Assembly: GCA_019096155.1 (NCBI GenBank)
Contig: JAHCVI010000001.1
Span: forward strand, 3,844,001 to 3,908,000
From: Staphylotrichum longicolle
Taxonomy: Eukaryota > Ascomycota > Sordariomycetes > Sordariales > Chaetomiaceae
Reading direction: 5' to 3'
Length of the DNA stretch: 64,000 nucleotides
Numbering within the stretch: position 1 is the stretch's first letter; each line of letters starts with the position of its first letter. A program made the position numbers and the translations under genes. A model generated the notes under the pieces. The model was not told where the DNA came from. It did not search any database and saw only the letters and a program-made list of their open reading frames with translations. Positions 22,241 to 31,931 of the stretch are shown piece after piece.

Positions 22241-22520
22241 ACAACGGGCCCGCATCTAGGGAGTTTGATGAAGGATTGAAAGCTTGTCTCCACCTATAGC
22301 AGCCTTTCCACCCACAGTGTACGAAGCATCAGATTGATCCTGTAACCGACATGGCTTCCAGGTTGGTTGGCTCAGAACCGGGCTGGAATTGATATCGCTG
22401 TACACTCGTCTCCCCTGGGCTCATCCCCTTGTTGAAGAACATATGCGAGGTGTCCCGAAACTTAAGACCACGATGAATAGGTACCTAACCCATGTTGAGT
22501 CCACGAACTCAGATTTCCTC

Positions 22521-24547
22521 TCACTGCGCCTGTTCCCTCGGTTGAAACGGGCAAAACAGCATTGTGCCAGTCTTGTCGTTGTTCAGTCCCGCGATGAAGG
22601 CGTCCGCTTCCACCTTGGCAGCGAGATGCTTTACCTGATCCCAACAGATGTTAGACAAACGTGCACAGCAAACTCACAGCACCTTTCCAGGATCCCCCTA
22701 CCTTGTCAAACGCAGCCGGATCAATGCCGCTCTTCTTCAGATGCCCAGCCAGCTGCAAGGCCAGCGACGCCGTCACGAGGTTCTCATTCGCAATCTCGAC
22801 CATCAGGTCCATCAGCCTGTTCAGGCACTCCTCGCTCTGCCGGCTATGCGAGGTGGCAAAATTGTTCATAAAAACAAGCGCCGCAAGGTATGCGGCAAAG
22901 GCCACGAACGGATTCGAAAAGAGAATCCGGGGGTCGCGCAGGCCGTTGATGATGGCGAATATTGCCTGCGCCGCGGTAAGCAGTCGCACGGCAGCGCCCT
23001 GCATCTGGGCTGCGTGTTGGGGGGAGCGCTTGGCTCGCACGATGCCGACCCGGTGGATGCAGATGCTCGCCGTGTGCAGGGTCAGGTTGATAGAGACGGC
23101 GTCGTGCCTGGCCACCTGGTTCTCTGGGCAGCGCACCTTGTCTGGCAGTGCCATGAAGAGGACCGCAAGTCGGCTGTCGAGGTTGTGCTGGCGCTTCCAG
23201 AACTCGCTGTCTTGTTCGCCATTCGTGTCGTCGTCTGTGTACCTGGAGAAACTGTGCTCGAGACAGGCATAGAAGATGTGTGCGGCCAGGACTCGGCATG
23301 CAAAGGGTGACAGCTGTGCGGATGGATTACCCAGTGCTTGATGCAAGGTCAATGAAGGCTCCTCGATGCCGAACTGGAAGGCCTCGTCGGAAGAAGGAAG
23401 CAGCGTTCTGACCTTTTACTCTGTGAGACACGACTGAATGTTGTCTTTGAGCAACGTGAAGGGGTGGAAGACTCACCTGTCGGGCATCCACGAGCGGATG
23501 CCACCCCGTGGTGCTACTCGTCAGTCGATCAGTGCAGAAGATGGCCCACATGGTCCGCCTCCGCTCTTCCTTTTCCTGCCACTTGTCCGTGGGCGCCAAC
23601 CCAAAGCTCCCGCCCACGGCCTCAACGTCGTACAAGCCTAGCATCTGGGCCAGGCGGACACTTCTGCTTACGCTCAGATTTGCGCGAACGTACCAGAGAT
23701 GCTGGGCTTCGAAGTGCCCTAGCACGACCCAGCACTGGGCGTGACCGAGGGTCATGGCGTGGTGACCGTCGTCCTGGAACCTCAACTCATCAGCTACGCC
23801 GGCATCGACCCCGGTGTTGCGGCCCAACGCAGATGCCAACCTACCCGCATCTCATCATGCTCTATGTAGTTCCGGGCTCGCTGGTAGAAGGGCAACGCGA
23901 GATCCTTGTGTGCTGAAGACTGACTGGCCGCCATGGCCAAGATGGCATACTGCAGGCAGATGGGTGGTTGCATGTGGGGAGGCCGATGCAGTGATGCGAG
24001 GTAGCGGGCAGGGTCCTGCATGGGCGCCTCTGAGTGTCGTTGTGAAAAGTAGATGCTTGTCCTGGACCAAGCCGAGTCAATGAGCACAACTTAGTCTCCT
24101 GGAAGGGCAGCTGCGGGCAGTGTACATACAACTCATCAACGATGGACTGGGGAGGCAGTTGCTCGAGCCGCCCAGTGGGGATCATCTTGAACTTGGACTC
24201 GTCCTGGGCACCGGCCGGCGTGCTCGGGCCTGGAGTGTGTTGCTCATGTTCAATCTGTTGTTGCTTAAACCGGTGCTCCAGATCCACTGGGATTACACGC
24301 AGTCATTCAGTCTCAGAGTCGTGTACTGATTTTGAAAGTAAAACCTACTCAGCCGCCCCTCGAGCTCCTTGACCCTCGGTCTCTTCGCCACTTGGCCAGG
24401 CCGACGTCTGACTTCGGCGAACTGGCATTTTTCGCCCAGCTGCACGCATCTCTCGCATGGCCACACCCGGTTGCACTTTAGTTTCCGCGCCCTGCATTGG
24501 TGGCAGGAGAACCGCTTGAGCTCGACAGTGTTGGTTGGGTCGGTCAT
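22521..24547 (-). CDS. Zn2Cys6 fungal-specific transcription factor, xylanolytic-activator type
   Basis: Six exons (24547-24349, 24286-24130, 24061-23845, 23773-23477, 23412-22702, 22634-22521) with 62-71-bp introns join in frame to 564 residues. The zinc cluster is near the N-terminus: FSCHQCRARKLKCNRVWPCERCVQLGEKC, i.e. C-x2-C-x6-C-x5-C-x2-C-x6-C, followed by a basic linker and a short coiled coil (KELEGRLMDLEHRF). The fungal_trans domain carries typical signatures: HRPPHMQPPICLQYAILAMAAS, WVVLGHFEAQHLW, RLAQMLGLYDVE, ERRRTMWAIFCTDR and LLPSSDEAFQFGIEEP. This layout is that of factors annotated as xylanolytic transcriptional activator-like; I do not claim it is XlnR/XLR1 itself, which is much longer. 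The start at 24547 was chosen because the sequence upstream in that frame is not conserved-looking. Confidence 0.88.
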
Positions 24548-25107
24548 GTTGATCTCGCACTCATACAGAGGGTGCTTGGAGTGGGGTTGTTTTAATATTC
24601 TGAATTGAATGACGGGAGATACGCCAAGAACGTTGAACTGGATGGATGAGAAGTCTCCGAAAGCGGGGATGGTAATCACGCGAGTTCGTACAAGTTCGGT
24701 CCATCCTTGTAATTACGGGTACCGCTAATTCCCCTTGCTCAAGACACTTCTCGCCTAAGTTGGCCCCCTCACCGTGGGTTGGGGAATTACCTATTCTGCA
24801 ATGTGTCCTTGGTACGGAAGTACAATATATTGATCGAAACGGCCTCATCTTATCTCCTCTTGAACTTCATCCAATCCGTCCTTTTCGGGCACAAGATGCT
24901 CTAACATCTGCGCCATCCTTGAAGTCCACTTTCTGTACATTGTTTGGCAACTGTGTTTGTGTTTGGTGAGCGCTGGTCGGCTGCCAGACAGCTGTATAGT
25001 AACAAGGGGGCAGATCGTCGTCTGTCTTTCACTGTTGCAAACCATTTTCCACGTCGACACTCACTTCAGCAACGCTGACCGGGTGTCACACTACACATTT
25101 CCGGGCA
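24548..25107. other. divergent promoter region
   Basis: Separates the minus-strand Zn2Cys6 gene from the plus-strand gene at 25108. No coding frame of substance was seen. Confidence 0.45.
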
Positions 25108-28100
25108 ATGGCCGCGTCCAACGTGTACCTCGCGTACAAGCGAGACACCAGCCAGCTGCTGTACTGGATTATCCGCACGTCCAACGGCATCATCAAGTCG
25201 GCAACGACGCCCAAAGATGGAGGAGCGCAAATGAACACGACCGGAGAGATCACAGTCGCGAATCTGGTGGCTCTGTCTCGCCTCATTGCGAAGCACATCA
25301 CCGCCGTGCCGCCCGCCATCTTGCGCTTGTTCAGGGCTGTCATCAACGCCCGCACAGCCACCCACCAGGCCTTTCAGCAAATCGTGGCCGAGAATCCGGA
25401 CCCGGCCATCGAGAAGAGCAACCTGACCCACAAGCATTTCATCGACGCTCTGACCGAGGCATTCCACGTCCTGGGAGGGAAGGACTGGCGGCCTGACAAA
25501 GCGACAGACAGCGCGCAGGTCGATGCCGAGGCATTCCAACTGAAGGATGATCTTGATCGCCTCGTCCTGTCCAACCCGTTTGGAGCCCTCGATCTGGGCA
25601 GGACAGCCGATGACGACGCCGACCAAGAAGCCGAACAATCGGATGACGAGATCGCCGAGAATGGGCCACCCGGAAAGGGTCCGGGCACTGCTCCGAAGCA
25701 GCGCCAGCAGGTGAAGCCCGGTAAAGGGAAGAAAGGCAAGCGAGGGAAGAAGCCCAAGAAGCAGCAACCAATGCCCACCAAAAAATCACATCTCGATGAC
25801 GTCCCGCTTGAGAGTTACCGCATCATCCAGGACACCGAGGGCCTCATTACCGACTACCTCATGGCCGTTTACGCCCTCGTTCACGAATGGATCGATCTTC
25901 GCACTTACTTGCAGGGCGCCTGGCGTGAGTGTGCCTGCGACGGCTTGAACACTGCTATCGCTGGCGCCGTTTCCAGCTTGGCCGTCGCCATGATTCAACG
26001 ATCTGCAGCCGAAATGTTCGTCGACTTCCCAGGCCACGAGGCCTACGAGACCGTCATGAACACCATCACTCGTGGTGATCCAAGCAAGGCCCAGGGCGTG
26101 TTCACCATGGCCCTTCACAGAATGGGGCCCGACGGCGGGGCCGAAACTGTCCAAGTCACTGCTATTGATGTCAGAGAGCAGTTCATGATTCACACATACC
26201 GCGACTTGATGGACTTTGTCGACGACTTTCGTAAAACGCGCTCGGGCAAGCCGACCAAACGCATGTTGGCCGAGATCCGGAGCTGGGATCCCAAATTCGA
26301 CCTGCAGAGAGCCAGCAACCAAGACAGGATCCGCTGGCGCCGCTGCTATACCATCAACTGGCTGTACGACCTGGTCAATGTCTTCTCGTCCATCGTCGTG
26401 CAGCGCAATACCGGGAAAGGCGAGGGCCATGTCTTGGAAAACGTCGATTGGTCGCCAGCTGGGCCGTGGGACGACCACCGCAGACTGTTCGGCTTGAACG
26501 AGTTTGCGGGCGTCATCACGTCCCTGGCGATGCAGAAAGAAGGGACAGATGTTCGCGAACGCATTCTGCCACATCACGTCTTTCAGCTCCAGTGTATCGT
26601 CGACTCTCTGATGGTCTCCCGGGGCTGGTCCATCAGCCCCCTGAGAGGACACATGCTCAACCCACCGCCCCGGAAATTTCGACCGCGGCGTGATGTCGAC
26701 CTCTTTCTCGACCGGACACATGAGAGGACGGGTCATGGATTTCTTCAGGCCGTCACTGTTCTCAAGCAACTCTGTGACGGAGACGCAAAACTGCACGGAG
26801 ATCCGAAGCGACATGAGGACATCGAGGGGGTGCTGGAAGGCCTGCAGTATGACTTTTGCAACTGGCTTGGCGAGTCCAAGTACATGTACGGCCTCAACAG
26901 TATCCCGCCCTCTCGCTTCTCTGACACCAATGCCAATGGCCTCTGGGAGTACTCGCCATTCCTGTGTGGCGCAGGCCTCATGGAAGGTCTCGAACTCGCC
27001 TACCTCGCCGGCATGGCCGTTTGGGAGCGCCTCTCCGAACCCATCGTGCTCATCCACCTGCACAACATGCTCCTCAAGAAGGGCTACCTCAAGAAACCCG
27101 TGGGATTTTTTGCCTCGCTCGAGCAACTCTTTGCTCCAGCCTTCTTCGTCGGCGGCAAACTCCCGTCTTCCAAATTCTCAGACGCCTTCATGGCGCGCAT
27201 CCGAGCCGCGACCTCAAAACGCAAGGAGTGGGACACAGCGCGCAAATCTGCCGCCCAAGAGCACGACCTTCACCGCATCATGGCGGTCGACGCCAACCGC
27301 TTCTTCAATATCAAGTCTGCCCTGGTGCTGTACAGACAATACAACTGGAACCTCGGGGTCATCCCCGACGCCGACATCCCTCTCCACTCCCCGCTCTTTA
27401 TGCTGCGCGTCGCACAAACCAAACAAACCATCGACCCCATCACCAAAGAGAGGCGACTGGAGGATACAGACCTCATCAAGCGGGCCAGGGCCGAGGGCAT
27501 GACCGACGACACGATCTTAGGCATGGTGTCCCTCGCCAAGCGCCTCGGCCACCCAGCCCCCGTCCCTCCGGACCTTCCCCCTTCTCTCCTCGCCTCCCTA
27601 CCCGGAGATAACAACACCACCACAGCCGGCCCCTTCACACACCTACCCCAAATCCCGACCCCCACCGACAGGAACTCTCTCCGCACCAACAACAACAGCA
27701 CCGCCCCCCACCTCCCCTCTTCCCTCACAGCCCGTGACCACCTGGAACACGCCAAAGCCGACCTCCTCATCGACATCACCGGCGAGCTCCGCCCGCTTTC
27801 CAGCTTCAACTACATCTGGGCCGCGTGCACCATGATGATGCTCTTCTCCATGATCGAGGACGACCTCGCCGCGCGCCGCAACAGGCTGTACGTGCGCGCC
27901 TACGAGACGGACCGCGAGTGGTCCCGCGCCAAGAGGGTGGGGTTGGGGTTCCTGGCCATGGTGGAAGAGGACGAGGAGTGCTTGACAGTGATGGCGGAGG
28001 CGTTTGAGAAGGGGCGGGTGGGATTTCTGGCGCACGTTTATTGGAGGGGGCTGGAGGGGTTTGGGGAGTATGTGGATAGGAGGGAGGCCGGGAGGGAGGG

Positions 28101-28134
28101 AGGGATTGACGGGGATGCTTGTTCGGTGATGTAG
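25108..28134 (+). CDS. large fungal protein with DUF6604-like N-terminus, 1008 residues
   Basis: One uninterrupted frame. The N-terminus (YLAYKRDTSQLLYWIIRTSNGI) matches my recollection of the fungal DUF6604 domain, with the block extending to about residue 290. Within it lies a basic linker rich in Lys/Gly/Pro (residues about 195-230, GKGKKGKRGKKPKK), possibly a nuclear localisation signal. The rest is mostly helical without a known catalytic motif: HRRLFGLNEFAGVITSLAM, DAFMARIRAATSKRKEW, SFNYIWAACTMMMLFSMIEDDLAARRN. There is no signal peptide and no clear membrane span. DUF6604 proteins are large, widespread in Pezizomycotina and of unknown function. The Pro/Thr-rich part near residues 815-880 is likely disordered. 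Confidence 0.8.
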   Translation: MAASNVYLAYKRDTSQLLYWIIRTSNGIIKSATTPKDGGAQMNTTGEITVANLVALSRLIAKHITAVPPAILRLFRAVINARTATHQAFQQIVAENPDPAIEKSNLTHKHFIDALTEAFHVLGGKDWRPDKATDSAQVDAEAFQLKDDLDRLVLSNPFGALDLGRTADDDADQEAEQSDDEIAENGPPGKGPGTAPKQRQQVKPGKGKKGKRGKKPKKQQPMPTKKSHLDDVPLESYRIIQDTEGLITDYLMAVYALVHEWIDLRTYLQGAWRECACDGLNTAIAGAVSSLAVAMIQRSAAEMFVDFPGHEAYETVMNTITRGDPSKAQGVFTMALHRMGPDGGAETVQVTAIDVREQFMIHTYRDLMDFVDDFRKTRSGKPTKRMLAEIRSWDPKFDLQRASNQDRIRWRRCYTINWLYDLVNVFSSIVVQRNTGKGEGHVLENVDWSPAGPWDDHRRLFGLNEFAGVITSLAMQKEGTDVRERILPHHVFQLQCIVDSLMVSRGWSISPLRGHMLNPPPRKFRPRRDVDLFLDRTHERTGHGFLQAVTVLKQLCDGDAKLHGDPKRHEDIEGVLEGLQYDFCNWLGESKYMYGLNSIPPSRFSDTNANGLWEYSPFLCGAGLMEGLELAYLAGMAVWERLSEPIVLIHLHNMLLKKGYLKKPVGFFASLEQLFAPAFFVGGKLPSSKFSDAFMARIRAATSKRKEWDTARKSAAQEHDLHRIMAVDANRFFNIKSALVLYRQYNWNLGVIPDADIPLHSPLFMLRVAQTKQTIDPITKERRLEDTDLIKRARAEGMTDDTILGMVSLAKRLGHPAPVPPDLPPSLLASLPGDNNTTTAGPFTHLPQIPTPTDRNSLRTNNNSTAPHLPSSLTARDHLEHAKADLLIDITGELRPLSSFNYIWAACTMMMLFSMIEDDLAARRNRLYVRAYETDREWSRAKRVGLGFLAMVEEDEECLTVMAEAFEKGRVGFLAHVYWRGLEGFGEYVDRREAGREGGIDGDACSVM

Positions 28135-29771
28135 CATCGAATTTGGTCTCATGTAAGGAGATGTGTTGAGCGATGAGGTGACGCTCCAGGCGTGAATAAT
28201 CCAGTCAAGTAAGCAGTCGTAACTTGTTGGTCCAGAAAATGCAGAGCACCGCCAGGTCGCAGGAGGGAAACACAGGTTGAGTAGGTGCGCAACTGGAGGT
28301 CCCGTTGCCTGTCAATGAACGATTTCACTGCCTTCACTTCCTCCAAAAGGACATTTTTCAATTGGTGGCCCATTGTCCCACGAACGGGCATAACAACAAA
28401 GCACAACAAACTCTTTTGGAGCGCTCAGCGCCGCATCTTACCGTACAACCTTTACCATTTGGTGGGTGATCAAAGACCATAAGCATTGCAAACCCCGACA
28501 CTCGTAAAGTCCATTATTGACGGGCAAGACAGGTTCCTTTTGCAGAAACAGGACAAACAAAGTCGACAAAATCTATTGCTCAGTCTTGATGCACCAATCG
28601 ATGGCCATAAATCACCCATCCAGACCCCCACCACCCCTTCCCACCCTTCCCCTACCACCCTTCTCAATAACCTCAAATCAGGCTTCATCACAGCACCAGA
28701 AAACAAACGATGCTCTCCCTCTACAATACCATGCCCCTCCTAATCAACCTCAACTTCACCCTCTACTGGCGCAACCCCACCACCACCACCACCAACACCA
28801 AAAACAACAGCGAGGACGACGCTAAACCCAACCACAACCCCATGAAGCCACCCTTTCACTCCCAACCCTTCCCCCCCTTCACTTCGCAGCCGACATCATC
28901 ACCGACACGCCGGACCTCTTCCTCCGCTCCATCGACGCCAGCTGCCTCGCGCGCATCGCCAACGCGTTGCGGTACACCAAGTACAGCTTCGACAAGCCCG
29001 TCGATTACGAAGTGGAGAGGGCGTTGTGTGGACGCGTCCGGGTTTCATGGCGCGGGGGGCGAGAAGAGGGGAGGACGGGAAATGAAAATTGGGGCTGGGA
29101 TGGGTATGGGAATGGGAATTCAGGCTGGTGGTTGGGCATGAGGGGGTGAGTGTGGAGAGTTGGAGAGGCAGGTTAGGATGGTGAGGTGAGGGAGGGAGGA
29201 TGCGTTGAGGGTTGTTATGGGGGTGGAGATTGAGGGAGGATGGTGATTTGGGGTTTTCGAGGATGTGGTGTGGTTAGGGGTGTCGTCTTGGGGGGTCTGG
29301 ACTCGGCATACGGGGGTTACGGGTGGAGGGTTGAGGGTTGTTGGTGGTCGCATGGAAGCTGGGAGGTGCAAAAACGGCGGAGATGAGACGAAAAACTTTA
29401 CATGAGTGTGTTAAGATGGGCATCTCCATTTCACCACGTAGCTTGTGGTTTGCGCAGACGCCGCAGAGTCCGTCTTTGAACCCCTGAACCCCTGAATCTC
29501 TGCTTCACTCCAACACCGCGGAAGCTACCCCCACATGTCCCGACATTCATCAGATGACTGAGCGCCACTTACGCCACTGTCAATTTTTTTCTGCAAAGTT
29601 GAATCAAGTCACTGCGGCGCAGGGATTGCACATGGATGCAAAAGGCAATGGCAAAACGTCGCTCAAGATTACTTCCAGCACCCTAGGAGGGCATGAGCTG
29701 GATACTGCTAGACTATCCACCAAACCACTTCCTCGGTAGACACAACCCCGTCCACCAGTACAGTATCTCCT
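28135..29771. other. 1.6-kb stretch with low-complexity sequence and one orphan coding-like segment
   Basis: Includes a Pro/Thr-coding C-rich block with an ACC repeat near 28778-28796, a coding-like fragment described separately, and a G/T-rich block from about 29100 to 29360. The rest shows no coding character. Confidence 0.4.
28731..29149 (+). pseudogene. orphan coding-like fragment
   Basis: From about 28888 to 29040 the plus strand reads AADIITDTPDLFLRSIDAS, followed by CLARIANALRYTKYSFDKP and VDYEVERALCGRVRVSW, which has convincing protein character. The frame is closed upstream by a stop at about 28835. An ATG at 28731 starts a different frame (MPLLINLNFTLYWRN) that would have to shift by one base to join it. 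It then runs into low-complexity Gly/Trp sequence. I read it as a decayed or frame-damaged small gene; the family is not recognised. A real exon using the CTTCGCAG acceptor near 28890 is an alternative. Confidence 0.25.
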
Positions 29772-31284
29772 TTACTCGGCCTCCTGCGTAATAACCTCCT
29801 GTTTCTCCATAGCCGCCTTTGCGCCGGCAGGGTCCTTCAAGGCATGGGGAACCAGCTGGTCTCCGAACAGCTCGTCCATCTGCTCCAGGGTCCTGCCCTT
29901 GGTCTCCGGGAAGAAGAAAATGTAGGACACCATGGCGAGGATGTTAAAGACGAAGAAGACGTAGAAGTACTTGAACTCGATAGCAGACAGGGCGTTGGGG
30001 GAGAACTGCGCAAAGATCAAGTTGACTGCCCAGTTGGTGAAGGTCGTGATGGCGTTGCCCAGGGCGCGAACTTCGACGGGGAAAATCTCAGCGGGGTAGA
30101 CCCACGAGATGATGCCCAGCGGGGTGTAGAACAGCGAGAAGACAAAGTTCATGGCAACCATGCTCCGCATCTGGTTGGCGTTATCGGCGTTGAAGTACTG
30201 GGCCTGCACAGCGTTGACGAGCAGGGCTGCGGCAAGGCCAGCGGCGGACACAATCAGCGGCTTGACACGGCCGACCTTCTCCAGCATCCACAGACCGATG
30301 GTGCAGTAGACGATGGAGAGAGCTCCGCTGATGCCGATGATCATGAGGGAGGTGTGGGTCGAGATGCCAAGAATGTTGTAGAGACGAGGGCCGTAGTAGT
30401 TGATGACGTTGATGCCGGAGAGGGGACCAAACGCTTGGACGCCGCACCCAAGAAGAAGCCGCTTGCGCCAGGTTGGCCTGGTAATGATGGACTTCCAGCT
30501 AACCTTGCCCAGCGCGCGGTCTGCAACGATGACGTCCCGGATCTCGTGGAGTTCGAGATCAATGAGCTCCTGATCCTGGCCAGAACGGAGCTTGTTCAAG
30601 ACCGCACGCGCCTCCTCCTGCTTGTCCTTCTCCATCAGCCATCGAGGGGATTCGTTCAGGAAGAAGACGCCGACGAGGAGGATAAGGCTGGGCACGAGCT
30701 GGAACGCCAAGGGAAAGCGCCCTGTTCACCAGTGATATGTCAGCATTGGCCCCAAAAGAAAGAAAACAAGTGGAAGTTTACTGACAGGAGAAGGAGCCCT
30801 CAACGAAGGAGCAACCATAACCCAGCCATTGAGCAACCAGGAAACCCCAGCTCAACATCCACTGCAACAGCCCAGAGAGAACACCCCTGAATTTGGCTTC
30901 GGAGAGCTCGGCGGCGTAGAGAGGAATAGTCGAAGTCAGAATGCCAATGGACATGCCACCGATGAAACGGCCGACAATCAGCATGGCGATGCTGGCAGCA
31001 CCGGCCTGGAGGGCGACACCAAGACACGAGACGCATGAGCCAGCAAAGATGGTGCGGCGACGGCCCATCCAGTCGGCGGCAAACATGTTGATGATGGTTC
31101 CCAAGATGGCTCCACCCTGGAAGGCGGACACGATGCCGCCGGTGGTGGTGTCTGACTGCTTGCCGAAGTAGTCCTCGAAGGTCGGGAGGGCGATGGTCGA
31201 CGAGATGATGCCGGAGTCATAGCCAAAGAGGAAACCTCCTATGGCCAGGAAGATGGCGGAGAAGATGGTAGTTGCGCGGCCCAT
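29772..31284 (-). CDS. MFS sugar transporter
   Basis: Two exons (31284-30786 and 30721-29772) around a 64-bp intron give 482 residues. The start MGRATTIFSAIFLAIGGFLFGYDSG is TM1 with the sugar-porter GGFLFGYD motif. Other family marks are DWMGRRRTIF (loop 2-3), FRGVLSGLLQWMLSWG, SWRFPLAFQLVPSLIL restored across the splice, NESPRWLMEKDKQEEA, FGPLSGINVINYYGP in TM7 and FFPETKGRTLEQMDELFGD at the end of TM12. This is a plasma-membrane proton-coupled monosaccharide/polyol transporter by family. The specific sugar is not readable. It is transcribed divergently from the GH78 alpha-L-rhamnosidase across a 647-bp shared region, which makes joint regulation with that enzyme plausible. Confidence 0.94.
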
Positions 31285-31931
31285 TGCGGCGGTTTGCCTT
31301 GCAGGTCTCTGTTGTGCACGAGTTCTTCTGAGTTGACAATGAGTCCAGAGTCCTGAAGAGGGTTCCACCTGAAGCCTTGGGCTGGTCCAGTGGTTCTTGT
31401 ACTTCGCCGATCAACGACCACGTTCGAACCATCCACAAGAGGTTGCTAGAGTCTCCATCCTGATGCCTGCTCTCGGACACCACTTCGCCGAATGGGCCAA
31501 ACCTATACCGAGAGGTTCGGCAGTGCCACCCCTAACCACAGTCGCCCCACGAACGCCCCTAGCGCGGTCCCCGCGTTTAGTGCAAAACTCTTGCCACTGA
31601 TACGATGCCGTCTCCACATCCCGAACACTTTTCAACCCCACAGCGGCCTGTTCTCGGCATCACCTTATTCCTCAAACCTGGAGTCCCCAGACACCAATCC
31701 GGGGCCCCATGGAAAGAGAGATGCACAATCCTTGGACGAACATTCCACTCAGCTGGAGACAAGTTGGTAAGAGAAGTCTAGGCCAGTGGGACTCGGCGTA
31801 AAACAGCCCGAAACTAGTGGATACCGTCGGGTTGAGCCTTTCAGCTGGGCTTGTGATACTAAAGACCTGCTTAACTCAACATGTGAACCGGCTCTCCCAC
31901 CCCTGCAGCCCGATTGTCAGCTTCCACGAAA
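31285..31931. promoter_or_regulatory. shared divergent promoter region, MFS transporter / GH78 rhamnosidase
   Basis: The only sequence between two divergent start codons. It contains several matches to the SYGGRG core of carbon-catabolite repressor CreA/CRE-1, for example GTGGGG and GCGGGG (as complements near 31530-31575) and CTGGAG and CCGGGG near 31678-31705. The core is short and frequent in GC-rich DNA, so this is weak evidence for glucose repression. No conserved operator was recognised. Confidence 0.35.

Noticed and set aside
25786..27126. 446-codon open frame on the minus strand opposite the DUF6604-like gene
   Set aside because: Antisense to a 1008-residue frame with clear protein character. 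It results from GC-rich codon use and has no domain.
29844..30890. 348-codon plus-strand open frame
   Set aside because: Antisense to the MFS transporter exons and crosses its intron without a stop by chance.
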